The notes below the pieces were generated by a model. The model saw only the letters and a list, made by a program, of their open reading frames with translations. It made no database searches and was not told the origin of the DNA. 22,228 nucleotides of DNA from NCBI GenBank assembly GCA_018398765.1, contig JAHBMJ010001613.1:1-22228 (forward strand), written 5' to 3'. Positions 8,250-19,635 of the stretch are shown piece by piece. The position numbers and the translations under genes were made by a program. Numbering within the stretch: the stretch's first letter is position 1; every line of letters begins with the position of its first letter. Source of the stretch: Chromera velia (lineage: Eukaryota; Sar; Chromeraceae).

Positions 8250-8776
8250 CCAAAGTTTATGGAATTTAGACAAGTAGGTTCCATGGTAAATTCCACTAAA
8301 ATCCATGAAATTCCACAAAATTCAAAGTGTAAATTCCATTAAATTCCACTATAAATTCCGGGGGAATTTAACTTGGTTTTGTAGGGTCTCTTGTAGGGTC
8401 TAGAGTAACATGATGCAGTTTTAGTGTAACACTGGCATATAGAACTCTAGATAGAACTAGGCATAACATCCATGTTCCGCGGGCTTTTTCCGTGCCCCAC
8501 TCTAGGCCCCACTGTAGTCTACTGCCAAGGTTTGCTTGCACCGTCCTGAGTTTACTTCACCTAACAGGGAGCATCAGGCCGATCCCACCGGCCGCCAGGG
8601 TCGTTCCAGCCGTCAGCTGTGTTTCACTTGAAACGGCCTCATTTTGTAGGGTATGCTTCATTTTCGAATTCATCAGGTGAAATGAACGATGGGCTGAATG
8701 GAATTCGATGGATTCTTGCGCAACATTGAAGGGTTGGATCTTTGTGATCTTAGGAAGACAAAAGGGGATTTGCAGT
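8250..8776. other. AT-rich spacer with AAATTCCA-type repeats
   Basis: No gene is supported. Positions about 8256-8375 contain many copies of AAATTCCAC/T and related GGAATTT motifs in both orientations, so the stretch could fold on itself. A GTAGGGTCT unit is repeated near 8382-8402. Confidence 0.5.
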
Positions 8777-10201
8777 TCATAGAGCCTCAAAAAAGAGACC
8801 GACAGGATAACCAGTGAGCTTCTCTACGTCTCTTTTCTCCCTCTCCTCGGGATCTGAATCCTTCATATTCCCCCCTTCCCTCTCTCCATCTCCAGTGATT
8901 TCCAAACCAAAAGACTGGGAGTCCGACAGCCGAATTGCGTGGACACCGGACACACCCCTTTGTCCCCTTTGTTCCTTTTTCCCTCTTTGCTCTTCCTCCT
9001 CCCGACTTTTCTTCCTCCCCTTCTGGGATTTCCAGAATGACGAATGCAGGGTACTGCGGTTTTGCTGTACAATCTCTGATGCGGCGGCTGCGTTCTTGCT
9101 TCTGAACTTTCCTGCCACCTTCGGCCGGTTCTTCCCGCAGAGACCAACGGACAGCGCGAGACCCAGGCATGCCCTGTCAATGCACGGAGAGGGACCCAAA
9201 GGGCCCATGGAGGTACTGCAAAGCGCCACAGAGTACATCCCTTCCTCTTCATCATCCCCCTCCGACTCTCCTCCCAATCCCCCCAGCGCGGCAGAAGAAT
9301 TGCCGGGTGACAACGCAAGTGCACCATTTACCCGAAGCCCCCGACCTTCGACAAACAGATCATCCAGCAGTCCCTCCTCACTCCACGCAATGCCGTCATA
9401 CCCCCGAGAAGAAGGAGAAGAAGAAGAAGAAAACCCCAGAGGGGAGGCCTCCTTCTCCTTCTCCTCTCCAAAGTCCATGATCATGGAATGCTGATCGTCA
9501 GTCAGATAGTCGTCTGTACTCCTCCTCCAGCTTCCCTCCGACTGTTCAATCCCGCCTTTTCCTTTCTTCTTCACCACTGATCTACCATCCGCTCCCTTCT
9601 TTCTCATTCTCTTCGACTCCTTCTTCTCCCCCTTCTCGGACTTTTCAAATCCACCCAACGCCGCTCTCTGTCCCATCCTGTTCTTCACGTCTCCCCCTTC
9701 CTCACTCTTTTCACCCTCCACTTCAATCTCTTTGCGTCCCAACCGACACAGAGACAGAAGGCGAACACGCCCAACAGGACGACCAGAGACTCCATTCCCA
9801 AAGGGACCTTCCCCCTCACTCTCTGCAATTTCCTCCATCCCCTCTGCACCGACACCGTTCCTCTTCTGACCCCCCCCACCCTGCCCACCTGTGTGCATGC
9901 CAAAACCCGCAAACCCTCTTCCATTCATCCCCCCCCTGCCTCCGCCCCTGTCCCCTCCCCCAAAGGGAGAGGAGCCGTCACCACCTCCATGCCCATTCCG
10001 GTCACTCTCACTGTCGTCCCCCTCTCTTCCTCTCTCCCCAACGTCTCCCGTCCCCCCTGTCTTTACTCTGTCCTTCTCAGCCGCCTCTGCTGCCAACAAG
10101 CGGAGGTCGATAAAGCCAGGGGCCACGAGCGGCACTGCAGCAGTAGGGGATTTTGATATGTCGGCGCTTCTTTGCACGGATACCTTTTGTTGTGCAGACA
10201 C
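8777..10201 (-). CDS. Gly-rich, charged hypothetical protein (probable exon)
   Basis: The minus strand is open for 474 codons and ends at a stop at 8777. The frame opens without an ATG: it reads GTG at 10201, and an in-frame stop lies ~40 bases upstream with no ATG between. Either translation starts at an internal Met or this is a 3' exon joined to an upstream one, for example after a CAG near 10215-10245. The N-terminal part (VPLVAPGFIDLRLLAAEAAEKD) looks ordered. It is followed by a Gly/Asp/Arg-rich stretch (SDRNGHGGGDG, RGGGRGGMNGRG), a Lys-rich nuclear-localisation-like block (KKESKRMRKKGADGRSVVKK), an acidic block (STDDYLTDDQ, EEGLLDDLF), and a Lys/Glu-rich tail. I do not recognise the family. 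The composition suggests a nuclear or RNA-associated disordered protein, which is inference. Confidence 0.5.
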   Translation of the reverse strand: MSAQQKVSVQRSADISKSPTAAVPLVAPGFIDLRLLAAEAAEKDRVKTGGTGDVGERGREGDDSESDRNGHGGGDGSSPFGGGDRGGGRGGMNGRGFAGFGMHTGGQGGGGQKRNGVGAEGMEEIAESEGEGPFGNGVSGRPVGRVRLLSLCRLGRKEIEVEGEKSEEGGDVKNRMGQRAALGGFEKSEKGEKKESKRMRKKGADGRSVVKKKGKGGIEQSEGSWRRSTDDYLTDDQHSMIMDFGEEKEKEASPLGFSSSSSPSSRGYDGIAWSEEGLLDDLFVEGRGLRVNGALALSPGNSSAALGGLGGESEGDDEEEGMYSVALCSTSMGPLGPSPCIDRACLGLALSVGLCGKNRPKVAGKFRSKNAAAASEIVQQNRSTLHSSFWKSQKGRKKSREEEEQRGKKEQRGQRGVSGVHAIRLSDSQSFGLEITGDGEREGGNMKDSDPEEREKRDVEKLTGYPVGLFFEAL

Positions 10202-10813
10202 AATGGGCCTGCACTTATGTCTCCTGTTCTACGTGCATAGTTTGAAGAGAAATGCAGGCCGTATTAGGGCCAGTTCTGGCTCTGCAGGACGAGGACGTCC
10301 CGCGAAGCAAAAAACCCGGAAATGAGAATGAAGAGAAGGAAAAACCAACCAAATGGAAACGTTGTCCGGCTCAAATTTTCAGGGGTTCGCTTTGTTTTTG
10401 TGTAGTCCCCTCAGACGTTCAAATGATTGTTATGCCTTCCTTTCTGCTCCATCTCCTCCTATCTCATGCAAGTGACCAGACAGACCAACCCGGGATGACG
10501 TGAGTGAACAGACGAGCAAGAGCAGAATCACGCCAATCGAACGGCCTGCACCTCGCAAGACAAAGAAAGACCCAGAGTGACACGCACACAAAACAAATTC
10601 AGTCAGAAAAAAAGCAGGAAGGAAAGCTGCAATTCTAGAAGGACACAGGAAACAGTTCCGCCGGATGTACGTAACTCATGAAGACTCTTTCACACCAAAG
10701 GTTTCTAAGGTTGAAAGAGTGAAAACAGACGCGAGACAGACCGTTACTGTCACGATGCCTGAGACACAGAAAAGAAAAGGAAAGCAGTTATCTTAAACAC
10801 ACACTGTCTTTCA
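10202..10813. other. Intergenic region between two minus-strand genes
   Basis: This holds the 3' flank of the exonuclease gene and, presumably, the promoter or a first exon of the Gly-rich gene. No reading frame with recognisable content is seen. It includes an AG-rich stretch (10590-10660). Confidence 0.4.
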
Positions 10814-11958
10814 TTACACGACTGACACAAAGAAAGAACTCTCGGAGTTTCCGTTTCCCCCTTTGCTGTTCGTTTCGTTGTCGCCCTCTGTGGACCACCA
10901 CCTTCCCTTCTGCTTCTTGCTGGACTTCCCAGTCTCCTCTCCTCCCGAACCCCCACACTCTTTTCGCTTGTTCCCTCCCGCCTTCTCCGAAGCACCCCCT
11001 GCAATCTCATTCCCCGCATGCCCCCGTGCCCCCCCATAATCGTCTCCCCCACCACCCACAGAAAGACGAGGAGAACCTCCGCTTACTCCCCCCTCACTGT
11101 GACGCACTTCTGAAGGGTTCGGCATGCCCATCCTTCTTTTGGTGTCCTCTGGTACCATCCTCAGGTCCGCATGTCTCTGGGCATCCCACGTCGCTCCACT
11201 GATCACCAGCGGAACACCCCAAGAGACGGCCGAAAAGAATGCGCGCAACTCGAGAACGAAAATCTGAAAGAATAATTTTCATCCACACATATGCGCACCA
11301 CAATTTTTAGTGAGTATGAGGAAGAAACATACAACTGCCTATCCGACTTACGAACGAACCACCCGACCTCAAGAAGCGGACTCCCTTCCTCTCTTCCTGA
11401 TTTCCGCTGATCTGGAAGAAAAGTGCCACAAAAACAAACGACCTTCCAAACTCCCACCTGCGCAGTGAGGAGTGCGTCGTATCCTGCCTCGTGGTTTTTG
11501 TCGTCGCTTCCGCCTCCGTTCGGGGTGCCCTGTTGATGCATTGATGCATTGAAATGGATAGAAACACAGAGAGAGACACATGAACCGACGCATTCCAAGA
11601 GACAGATTTTTCGGAGAATTCTCAGGAGGAAAGGGGCACAAGTGGAAACGGCTGCGAGGGTGTTCAAAACAGTTACCCGATATAGAAACCGGCTGCAGAG
11701 GATGAAGAAACGAAGTGAACAAAAGGAAAGTGGGGGCTGAGAGTGCATAGAACTGCAAAAAGAAAGGAAAGAGGGGGCAAGAGACACTAGGGATCGATCG
11801 GTTTATTCAGTTCCTTCATCCTGCGTACGTTCTTTTCCCCACACTTCTCAGTCAGAACTCACCATTCATGTTCTTGATCGAGTACTGACGCACGCAGCTT
11901 TCTTTCTTCGCCCCCAGATCCGACTTTCCTCCCCTCTCTTCATGACACTGCCAACACG

Positions 11959-11991
<33 letters not shown>

Positions 11992-14900
11992 ATCTGTCTG
12001 TCTGTGGTTCTTTCTCTCTGCCTGTCTCTTTGTCTGTCTGTCTCTGTCTGCCTGTCTGTTTGTCTGCCTGTCTGTCTGTCTGTCTGTGGTTCTATCTTTT
12101 CTCTCCCCTCTTTATGGCACGCCGTCTCACCCCCCTTCTCTTCCCCCCCTGTCCTCACTCACCTGAATCCTGTAGCCACGACCCCCCGCAAGGTCGTTAC
12201 ACGCTCCAAGTCGAAAGCTGGTGGGGCCCTTGTGACTGCACACACACAGGACAGGGCAGGGAGTCGGACAGGACAGCTGGGCACACTGTATCAAGATAAA
12301 CAAACAAACAAACAAACAGTTCGCCCTTCCAGAAACCTTGAGTGTTGATCTTCACGCGCGTCCAGGCAGAACGCCCAATTCTTGTGTTGTGGACCGGTAG
12401 CGTAGGTTAAAGAAAAGCAGGGTAAGAACGATAGTGTCTATGCGCAGGAATGTTCCCAGACCCACCTCCAGAGATACGATTGCAGGCTCGCCAGGGTCGT
12501 ACTTTTCCTACAAAACAAAAAAAGGAAAGGAAAGGGGGAGAGAGGGAAAGGGAAGGAAGGGGGGCGCAAGAAAGGAGGTGAGCACAACGGGAGGGCCGCA
12601 CAAATCATTCGAGAAGAGCAGCTCTCTCTTTTTTGTCTGATAACCTCTCAACCAGTCCCGCTTCCTGTCTAGCAGAATTGATTGTCTATAAAAGACCATC
12701 TCTCCCTGATGCATGACCAAAAAATGTAGTGTTCACCACTGTCAACAACATTGACATCTTCTTCTCGCTTTCCTTCCCATTCCACCCCCCCCAGGCACTG
12801 ACGCACGCACATTTGATCGTGAAGGAAGAAGACGCTGTTGGCCCCGAAGAGGGCAATCTGCTTGGTGTCCCACGTGCCCCCCTTGAAAAGCCTCACGAGC
12901 TCTTGGGCCAGTCTCTCGACCTCTTTGGGGAGATCCCTGAGGAGAGGTAGCATAGATAGGGCAGGCAGACACCCGCACAGACAGCCAGCAGTTTGAGGAA
13001 GGAAGAAGGAACAGTGGAACACAGGCGGGGTCAAGCAGGTAGGGGCGCGAAAACACTTGTGACTAGGTTTGCCTTTCGCAAATCGGCTAATTCTGACGCA
13101 AAGAAAAGAAAAGAGAAGAGAAGCAGGCCCTTTGTTGGTTGAAGACAGGCCCAAAGAGCTAGACGGTGGTAGGAAGGAAGGAAGGTACATACACATAAAG
13201 GTAGCACAGCAGAGCAAGGAACTGGGAGGAGAAGAGGGGACACGAGTCACCTCACCATGCCATCGAGGCGACAAGGAGAGGACGAAGGCCAGGCAGGCAA
13301 AGAACTGAAAGAAAGACAGACTATTCAACGAATGGAAGGAAGAAAGAAGAGGCGTGCCCACCCACCCAATAAATTTGTCGTAAGCGTGCATGAAGTCCAG
13401 CATCGAGTTGTGTCCCACCAGAGGTTTGTTGTTTTCAATCACGGCCTCCAACAAAACGTGCAGACCCAGCCTGTGCCTCTCTTTTTCGACCGGTTTGCCC
13501 CACCAGGGAGCTCGAGACAGAGACAGCCTTGCCTTCTCCTTCCCCTCACCTGCCGCCTTCTCACCTCCCCGCGTCTCTTCTCCATTCTTAACCCCCATTG
13601 CTGCTGCACATCCAGATTGCGCTCCTGGCAACGCCGCAGAGGAGGAGGAGGAAGAAGACGAAGACGAGAATGAAGATAAGGAAGGCCCATCCAGATCCAC
13701 ATATCCCCCCGGTTTGTGTGGATTCGAACCGTCACCCCTCAAATTTGCAAGTCTCTGGTAGTCGATCCTGCATGAAAAAGAAAGGCAAACCAGCAACAGT
13801 GTCTAGGAACACACTTGGGAGACGAGCACAGACTGCCTGCATCGATCGTAGGGGGAAAACACTCCGCAGAGCGCAATCCACCGGGAAGAGAAGAAAGGAG
13901 TTCAGGGAAGAACACAAAAAATGGAGGGGAATCACAAGAACAAAGAGAAGTGCCCAAGAAGGGCAGATCGATTTACTTGGACTTCGATGGACTTGGATTC
14001 ACTCCTCACTGCTGCGTCGACCAGCTGACCCGTGGTCGATCCACTGGTTGAAATCGAACCCTTGTTTCCTCAAAAACTGCAACCATGAATTCATCCACAC
14101 GCAGACGCGCGCGTAGCCACAAACACGCACGAACACACACAGTCAGGGAGAGGGGCAGAGAGACGCACAAGTGAATGAAAGACTCTGGAAGAACACAAAG
14201 CCGTGGACGGTCTCGAAAAAGCAGAAAAGGGAAGAGAAACACCTGAAACACAGATCGGTGAGAGGCGAGAAAATCTGACAGAGCCAAAATTGATCGATGG
14301 ATGGATGAATGGAAAGAAGGGGAAAGGAAAACAAAAGGGAAAGGGACCGACTGACGTCCAGGCACCTGCGGTCGCTCAAGAAAAGACCTCCCTGAACGGA
14401 GGGAAGAACACAGAGACAGGAAAAGCTAAAAGATCTCTTTTCTCCCAAAGAACTCAAAACAAACAAACAAACAAACAAGAATACCGAAGAGCAGAATTAA
14501 AGCAAACCTGGACAAAGAAACCATTATTCTGAGGGAGGGCTTTCTTCCCTTCCGCCGCTTGAAAACAGGAGAGGGGCCGAGCCACATGCGGGCACACGCG
14601 GAATACAGAAAAGCACACACAGAACAAGACGAGGAGAGACGGCCAAAAGAAAAATCGAGGACTTGCATGCGCGAGACAGAGAAAGAGAGTCAGTCCACTG
14701 ACCCCCTCTTGGAAAAGAAAGAAGTTGTACGGCGAGAGGGTCCACTCGTGGGGAGATCCCGTCTCCCTCCTCCCACAGCAGATGCCCAACTGGACTGCAT
14801 GCAGAGTGAACGAGAAGAGAAGGGAACGGTGAGGTGAGGCCAGAGGATTCGGGCCACGTCCATCTGAAATAAAATGTGTCTGGCCGAATTCGAAACAAAT

Positions 14901-15954
14901 CGAGTGAGTTTGTCTCACTCAGCTGTGGGAGACACTCAAGAGACGGGGAGAATTTTCGCCAATGATATTCAAACAGGCAAAAAAAAAACCATAATTCTGA
15001 CTGCACTCGCCAATCCGCACAGCAGAATGGCTGAATACAATGAAAAGACGCGGACTGATCGGTAAGTAGGCGCGCGCGCAGAGAGAGACAGAGACAGAGA
15101 GAGAAGAAGAAGTGGGGTACAGGAGCTCCTTCCAACCAAAACCGAAAACTGAGCCAAGAAATCCAACCAAGCAGATAGAGAAAAAGTCAAGAGCACTTTC
15201 GGTTCTTTGCATGCCATCTCGTGGACAGGTGGAATGGGGAGTCAACTGACGAGTAGCAAATTCGGGAATGCTGTCTCGGCACGTCGCATAGTAATCCTGT
15301 AAGAAGGGGGGCAAGTGAAGAGTTTGGTGTAAGCATACAAACGTGCAAATGCCGAATTGAAAGAACTCCCGGGACATGCATAGAAATTCTGACAAAACAA
15401 GACCTCAGAGGACAGCAAAGAAACGGGACCAGACAAGCTAGAAGTAGTGACCCAGCTTCCCTGTAAAGGAAGGAAGCTACTTTGCCTGCCTGTCCATCAA
15501 TCGTTTTGTAAGATTGTCTCGGCCTTCCCTTCTGCCTCTGCTGGTAAAGACGGAGGAGTCATCCTGCTGAAGTCTGCGAAGACACCTTCGAACTCCGTCT
15601 GACAGATTCTAGGTCATCAAAAGAACTCACCGACAGTTTTTTTGGTTTTCTGTGCTGTTTGAAGAGTCCCGAAAATTCTGCATCCAGTTGGGCACGCGCA
15701 CACGCAAGCACTCACACGAGAATGACGAGGGTAGAGGAAAGGGGAAACGGAAAAGCTCAGTTGAACAGACCCAGCAGAAACCAAAGTCCGAAACGAAGAA
15801 GACAACCTCATGCAGCAATTCCATTCACTTGAATTGAGATTCACTCACCAAAGTCAATCGCCACGAACTCCGCACATCGAATGTCTTCGAGAGCCGCTTC
15901 CACCTGCGCCTCTCTGGCCTTTCGGCTGCAGGCTTCAGAGGCAGAGCTTTTCAT
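10814..15954 (-). CDS. PARN: PARN-like poly(A)-specific 3' exoribonuclease (CAF1 family), 13 exons
   Basis: Deadenylases of this family remove poly(A) tails with a DEDD catalytic set. Exons deduced on the minus strand are 15954-15849 (ATG start, EFVAIDF), ~15594-15536 (EFEGVF), 15296-15251 (DYYATCRDSIPEFAT), 14794-14703 (QLGICC, SPYNFFLF), 14391-14356 (GGLFLSDRRCLD), 14076-14030 (FLRKQGFDFNQWIDHG), 13767-13366 (KPLVGHNSMLDFMHAYDKFIG), 12936-12811 (DLPKEVERL, GTWDTKQIA), 12507-12466 (KSTTLASLQSYLW), 12235-12163, 11947-11894 (least certain), 11529-11458 (HEAGYDALLTAQ) and 11263-10814 (stop). The phases join into ~534 codons. Catalytic residues are D34, E36, the Asp of SMLDF and the Asp of HEAGYD. 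QGFDFNQW and HEAGYD fit PARN/TOE1. Exon 7 carries a Ser/Gly/Glu-rich insert where PARN has its R3H domain. The Gly/Lys-rich tail may be a nuclear signal. Exon 2 borders are non-canonical. Confidence 0.82.
11957..12093. repeat. TC/TCTG microsatellite inside a PARN-like intron
   Basis: A pure (TC)n run is followed by many TCTG units on the plus strand. It lies between deduced exons 10 and 11 on the minus strand, next to the exon 11 acceptor, where slippage could affect splicing. Confidence 0.9.
12296..12318. repeat. CAAA tetranucleotide repeat
   Basis: A short array of five AAAC units lies in an intron of the minus-strand exonuclease gene. A similar one occurs at 14459-14480. Confidence 0.8.
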
Positions 15955-16711
15955 CTGGCCTACAGGCTCTATCTCTTCAATGGACGCGGTCAATCAACAC
16001 CACCTTTGTGCAAACAAAGAAGAGGGCAGGGTGCTGGTCGAATAGTATCCCCACCAGCAAGAAAGTCTCTTGAGCCTCTTACGGACAGAGGCAGCCCGTT
16101 GCCCGAAAAACCCCGTTATAGTCTCGATAGAGTGGGGTCATGCACGCCCCTTCCCGCTGTCAGGCACACAGTCAGTTCGATCGGCTATCAGGATCGAGAG
16201 TCCTATCATCTATGTATATTAATAGGAAAGTCTGTCTTCAGCAGAGTTCAGCAGATGTGATCGGTCAATAATCGGTCATGATTGGTCTGGGGGAGTTTCT
16301 GAGAGAGTCAGAGAGACGCAACCGCAAACAACAGAATTTGGGTCGCGGACCGGTTGAACGAGTATATGCACGAGTGACATGCGAGCGTAATCCCGGATAA
16401 TCCCGGCGCCCAGTCTCTTCCTTCAATTCTCTCTTCGCAGCTCTGACATCTCTAGCTCAGCTCAAATTGTTGAACATTCCCAGCCTGCCTGGCATCTACT
16501 GGCATCGACTACGTCATTCCACGTGCATTTTATGCACTTCTCCTCCCAGATTTCTGTTGTGGTTGTCCCCATTCTTTCAAGAGTGATCTGAATTTCCTTC
16601 CGAATCGTGTGATTGTGGTAGTTCGATTCTGTTCAGCCGTCTCCTGGCTTTTCCAGTCTGGCCGGCCTCTCTTTGTCAAAGGAAAGCGGCCCGCATCGGC
16701 AGACTCTCGGA
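15955..16711. promoter_or_regulatory. Divergent promoter region, exonuclease and GST genes
   Basis: The two genes start on opposite strands at the borders of this 757-bp gap, so it should contain both promoters. Visible structure includes a tandem TAATCCCGG / TAATCCCGG (16389-16406) and repeated ATCGGTCA units near 16260-16280. No TATA box is convincing. The role is inferred from orientation. Confidence 0.45.
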
Positions 16712-19044
16712 ATGCCTTCTTCGCCCGTCATTGTACACGGTCAGTTTGCTCTGCCACGGCACTCGAATGTTCCTCCGTCATTGTCATACACACTTATGCT
16801 TCTGCACTTCCCTACCGTACCTGCAGGCGGGCATGCATCTATCCACACGACGCAGGTCCTCACTCTCTGTGCTTATGCCGGCATTCCGTGTGAATTGAAG
16901 CACTGCGATGTGCTAGAGGGGCACCAGTTCAAACCTGAGTTCCTGGCAATGAACCCGATGCACTGCGTCCCCACTGTAGAGGACGGAGAAACTAAATTGT
17001 GGGAATCAGGTCGGCTAGCTAGGTCGTCTCTTTCTCCCCTGGTATCCTCGATCTTGTTTTCTGCTCATGCATCCGTCCCGTCGACCTGAGAGGTGATAGG
17101 CCTTCCATTCCACCTACATTCTTCCGGTCTCCTGCTGTCCTTGGCCTCCCACCTTCATTCCACCCTCCTGCTCTCCAGCGCTCCCTCTGATTACTGGGAC
17201 TGTCACTTACTTACTCCTCTTTTTGACACAGGGGGGGAGACGATCTGACACTTGGTCGATGGTTCACCTGTAAGGGGGAGTTCGGAATTTTCAAACAAGA
17301 AGAAACCAATGAAAAACTAGGGCGATTCAGAGAGGGGAGAGTTTCGGGCCGTATGTAGAAGAGGATGGTTCAGGGTTCTTTCCCTGCCTTGATTGCAGGT
17401 GCGATCATGCGCTACCTCGCTCACAAATGGGAGCTGACGGAACTGTACCCAGAGGACCCCAGAAGGAGGGCAATCGTCGAGCTGGGACTCGAACACAAGT
17501 GCGTACGTTTGGCTGCCCGTCAAGAGAGTGAAAAGGAAAAGAAAGGACTCGTCGTCTGTCTTTCTGTTTGTCTGTCTATCGCGAATGGCTAAAATGAAAG
17601 GAAAAGAAAGGAAGCCCCCCCCCCGCGTAGTCTGTCTGTCTGTCCATCAAGCCAGTCTGTCTCCCTTCCTCCTCACCCGTCCCCACACGGTCTTTGTGCC
17701 AGCCAATCTTTCGTTCGGAAGGGAAGGGAGATTTGGGGATGGTTGTGATCTCTTCCCTGAAGAGTGCACTGTGTGGGGTTCGTGTGGTACGAAAAGAGGA
17801 GGTGTATGTATGTTTTGGCATACTCATAGCTTCGGCTTTCAAAAAGTCGTTTGACGAATCTCCTTCCCTTCAGGCCAAAGGAAGCTCAGGCAGCCGCAAG
17901 ACCGATGTAACCTCCGCGGCTGTCTGTCTATTTGTGTCTCTATTCTTGTTGTGTGTCTGTCGGTTTGTACGACTCTTTGTCTATCTGTCGGTCTTTTGTT
18001 CGTCTACTTGTCCTTCGCTCTGTACCGCTATCTGTCGGCATCGCTGTATCTCTTTCATTCGGTCCGTTTGCAGGAGCTTAGGCTTTTACACGCGACTGTC
18101 ATCCATACTTTTGTATCCGGTGATCGGCTTCGCTCACAAAATCAAGAGCGAAGCTGAATATGAAGGTCAGGGGTTGATGGTAGGGGCGGAGCAGCATGAG
18201 CGCATGCCCGCTGTTTCTTCGGAACAACCGAGAGAGACAGAGGGGGGGGNGGGGGGGGGGGGGGTATTTTTCTCCTTTTTGAAGGGAGCCGCTATCAATC
18301 AAAGTCTCTTGCTGAATGTTGGGCTTTTGCAAAAGCCGTTTTCGCCCGCTTGTTGACTCTATCCCACCTGTCACCTTTCTTGGCATTTTGTGACAGTGTC
18401 ACTGCCTTTGGTGATGCCAAGGTGTAGTCTCTGTGTGCGAACGTGCAAAAGAGAACTTTTGGTGTGTTTCTTGCCGGGGACTTTCAGATTGTCGTGGTAG
18501 ACACTTATGAATGAAATGCTTCCGTGTGTTGTCCGTCCTGTGCTTTGTTTCATGTCTTGTGTTTGTCTGTTTTTTTTTTTACTTTGCATGCAGGAGCGAG
18601 GCGTCTCCTTGACGAGGCTCTTGTTGGTCTCTTGCATGTCATTCGAATGAACGGCCCGGGGGCTTGGTGCGTGGGGGGGGACAAGTTGTGCCTGGCCGAC
18701 CTTGCATGGAGCCCCACGCTGTGGCTGTTTAAGTTGACGTCTGAGTGGGCGTACGGGGAAGCGTTCAAGTCATGTTGGGATAGGGAGGGGGTGGCTGAGT
18801 ACATGAACAGAACCATGGAGGCACTCGCAAACGCGGGGGCTGCAGAGAGTATCACACGCACACTGGAGCTCTGGGACTCCCTCTGCAGGTCTCTCTGTCG
18901 TCCGTCCAGCCCCCTTTTTTTAAAAAAGAAAAAAAATTTATGCGCGCGAGAGAGAGAGGGGGAGAAAGAGAGAGGCGGGAGGGGCGTATACAGGCAGACC
19001 CTGTGCGTTTGCGTGTGTGAATGCGCGCGCGCGTGGATGTATAT

Positions 19045-19095
<51 letters not shown>

Positions 19096-19635
19096 CAAGA
19101 GAGAGAGACAGACGGTGCATTCTGTGCCTTTCTGGATGGGTGCATGAATACGTGTATGGTTGTGTGTGTTTATGTATGTCTGTGTGTGAGAGAAAAAGAA
19201 GTCACTCTGTCGACTTCGCCTCTTCGCCTGCGAGTGTTTTGTAGTTGTTCCTATTCATACTTGCTCATTGACTTCCGACTCCCTCCCTCTGCGTTGCTTT
19301 CCCTCTGAATTTTTCCTTTGACTGACGCATGCAGAGCGAAGGCACAGCACGACCAACAAGGAGCAGGAACAGCAGGAGGAAGCTCAAAAGAGTCTCTGTC
19401 CGGCTGTCAGTCTTTGAAGGGTCTGGTGAAGGGAGACGCGCCTGCTTCTTCTTCTTCTTCCTCTTCATCATCATCGTCCGTCTCTCCGTCGACCGCACCT
19501 CCCCTTTCCTCTGTCGGTATGGGGGAGCAGAGGGGACAGAGCGGCTGCCACCCGAGTTCGTCAAATGGACCTGCTGTCAAGTCTGCGTCTGGGGCGCAGG
19601 CCCAACCTCAACCTCGGCCACCAGGGGGGACATGA
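16712..19635 (+). CDS. Glutathione S-transferase, six exons, low-complexity tail
   Basis: The family conjugates glutathione to electrophiles in the cytosol. Exons 16712-16739, 16827-17009, 17399-17498, 18074-18165, 18594-18888 and 19335-19635 total 999 nt and give 332 residues. All introns are GT-AG and the phases agree. The N-terminal thioredoxin-like domain reads MPSSPVIVHG, then QVLTLCAYAGIPCELKHCDV, FLAMNPMHCVPTVEDG (cis-Pro) and WESGAIMRYLAHKW, where Glu-Ser binds the glutathione gamma-glutamyl group. Ser14 is a candidate catalytic residue if theta-like. The C-terminal helical domain includes LGFYTRLSSILLYPVIG and GDKLCLADLAWSPTLWL, in which Cys replaces the usual Ser/Thr of the N-capping box. 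Residues beyond ~235 form a Ser/Gly/Pro/Gln-rich tail with an 11-Ser run, which is unusual for the family. Intron 1 is 87 nt without a stop, so its retention would keep frame. The best class is theta-like; this is uncertain. Confidence 0.87.
17551..18010 (+). repeat. Scattered TCTG repeats in GST intron 3
   Basis: Several clusters of TCTGTCTG/TTTGTCTG (near 17555-17580, 17630-17650 and 17920-18000) lie within the intron between exons 3 and 4. They resemble the arrays in the neighbouring gene's introns. Confidence 0.7.
18241..18264. repeat. Poly(G) run with one undetermined base
   Basis: A homopolymer G tract contains an N at 18250, inside intron 4 of the GST gene. Its length is unreliable but no deduced exon is affected. 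Confidence 0.9.
19043..19111. repeat. TG then GA microsatellites in GST intron 5
   Basis: A (TG)n tract switches directly to a (GA)n tract. Spurious frames of Cys/Val and Arg/Glu on one strand and Leu/Ser and Thr/His on the other result from it. Confidence 0.95.

Noticed and set aside
8814-9494. 226-codon plus-strand Ser/Pro-rich frame
   Set aside because: It is contained within the longer 474-codon minus-strand frame and typical of its complement.
14919-15395. Minus-strand frame containing SREFFQFGICTF, resembling the CAF1-family QFGxC motif
   Set aside because: The expected order is met better by 15296-15251 joined to 14794-14703 (SIPEFATL-QLGICC) with canonical sites and matching phases. 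Using the other frame would duplicate the motif and requires passing a TGA upstream.
18550-19145. Minus-strand and plus-strand frames through TG/GA tracts
   Set aside because: They are microsatellite translations or shadows of GST exon 5.
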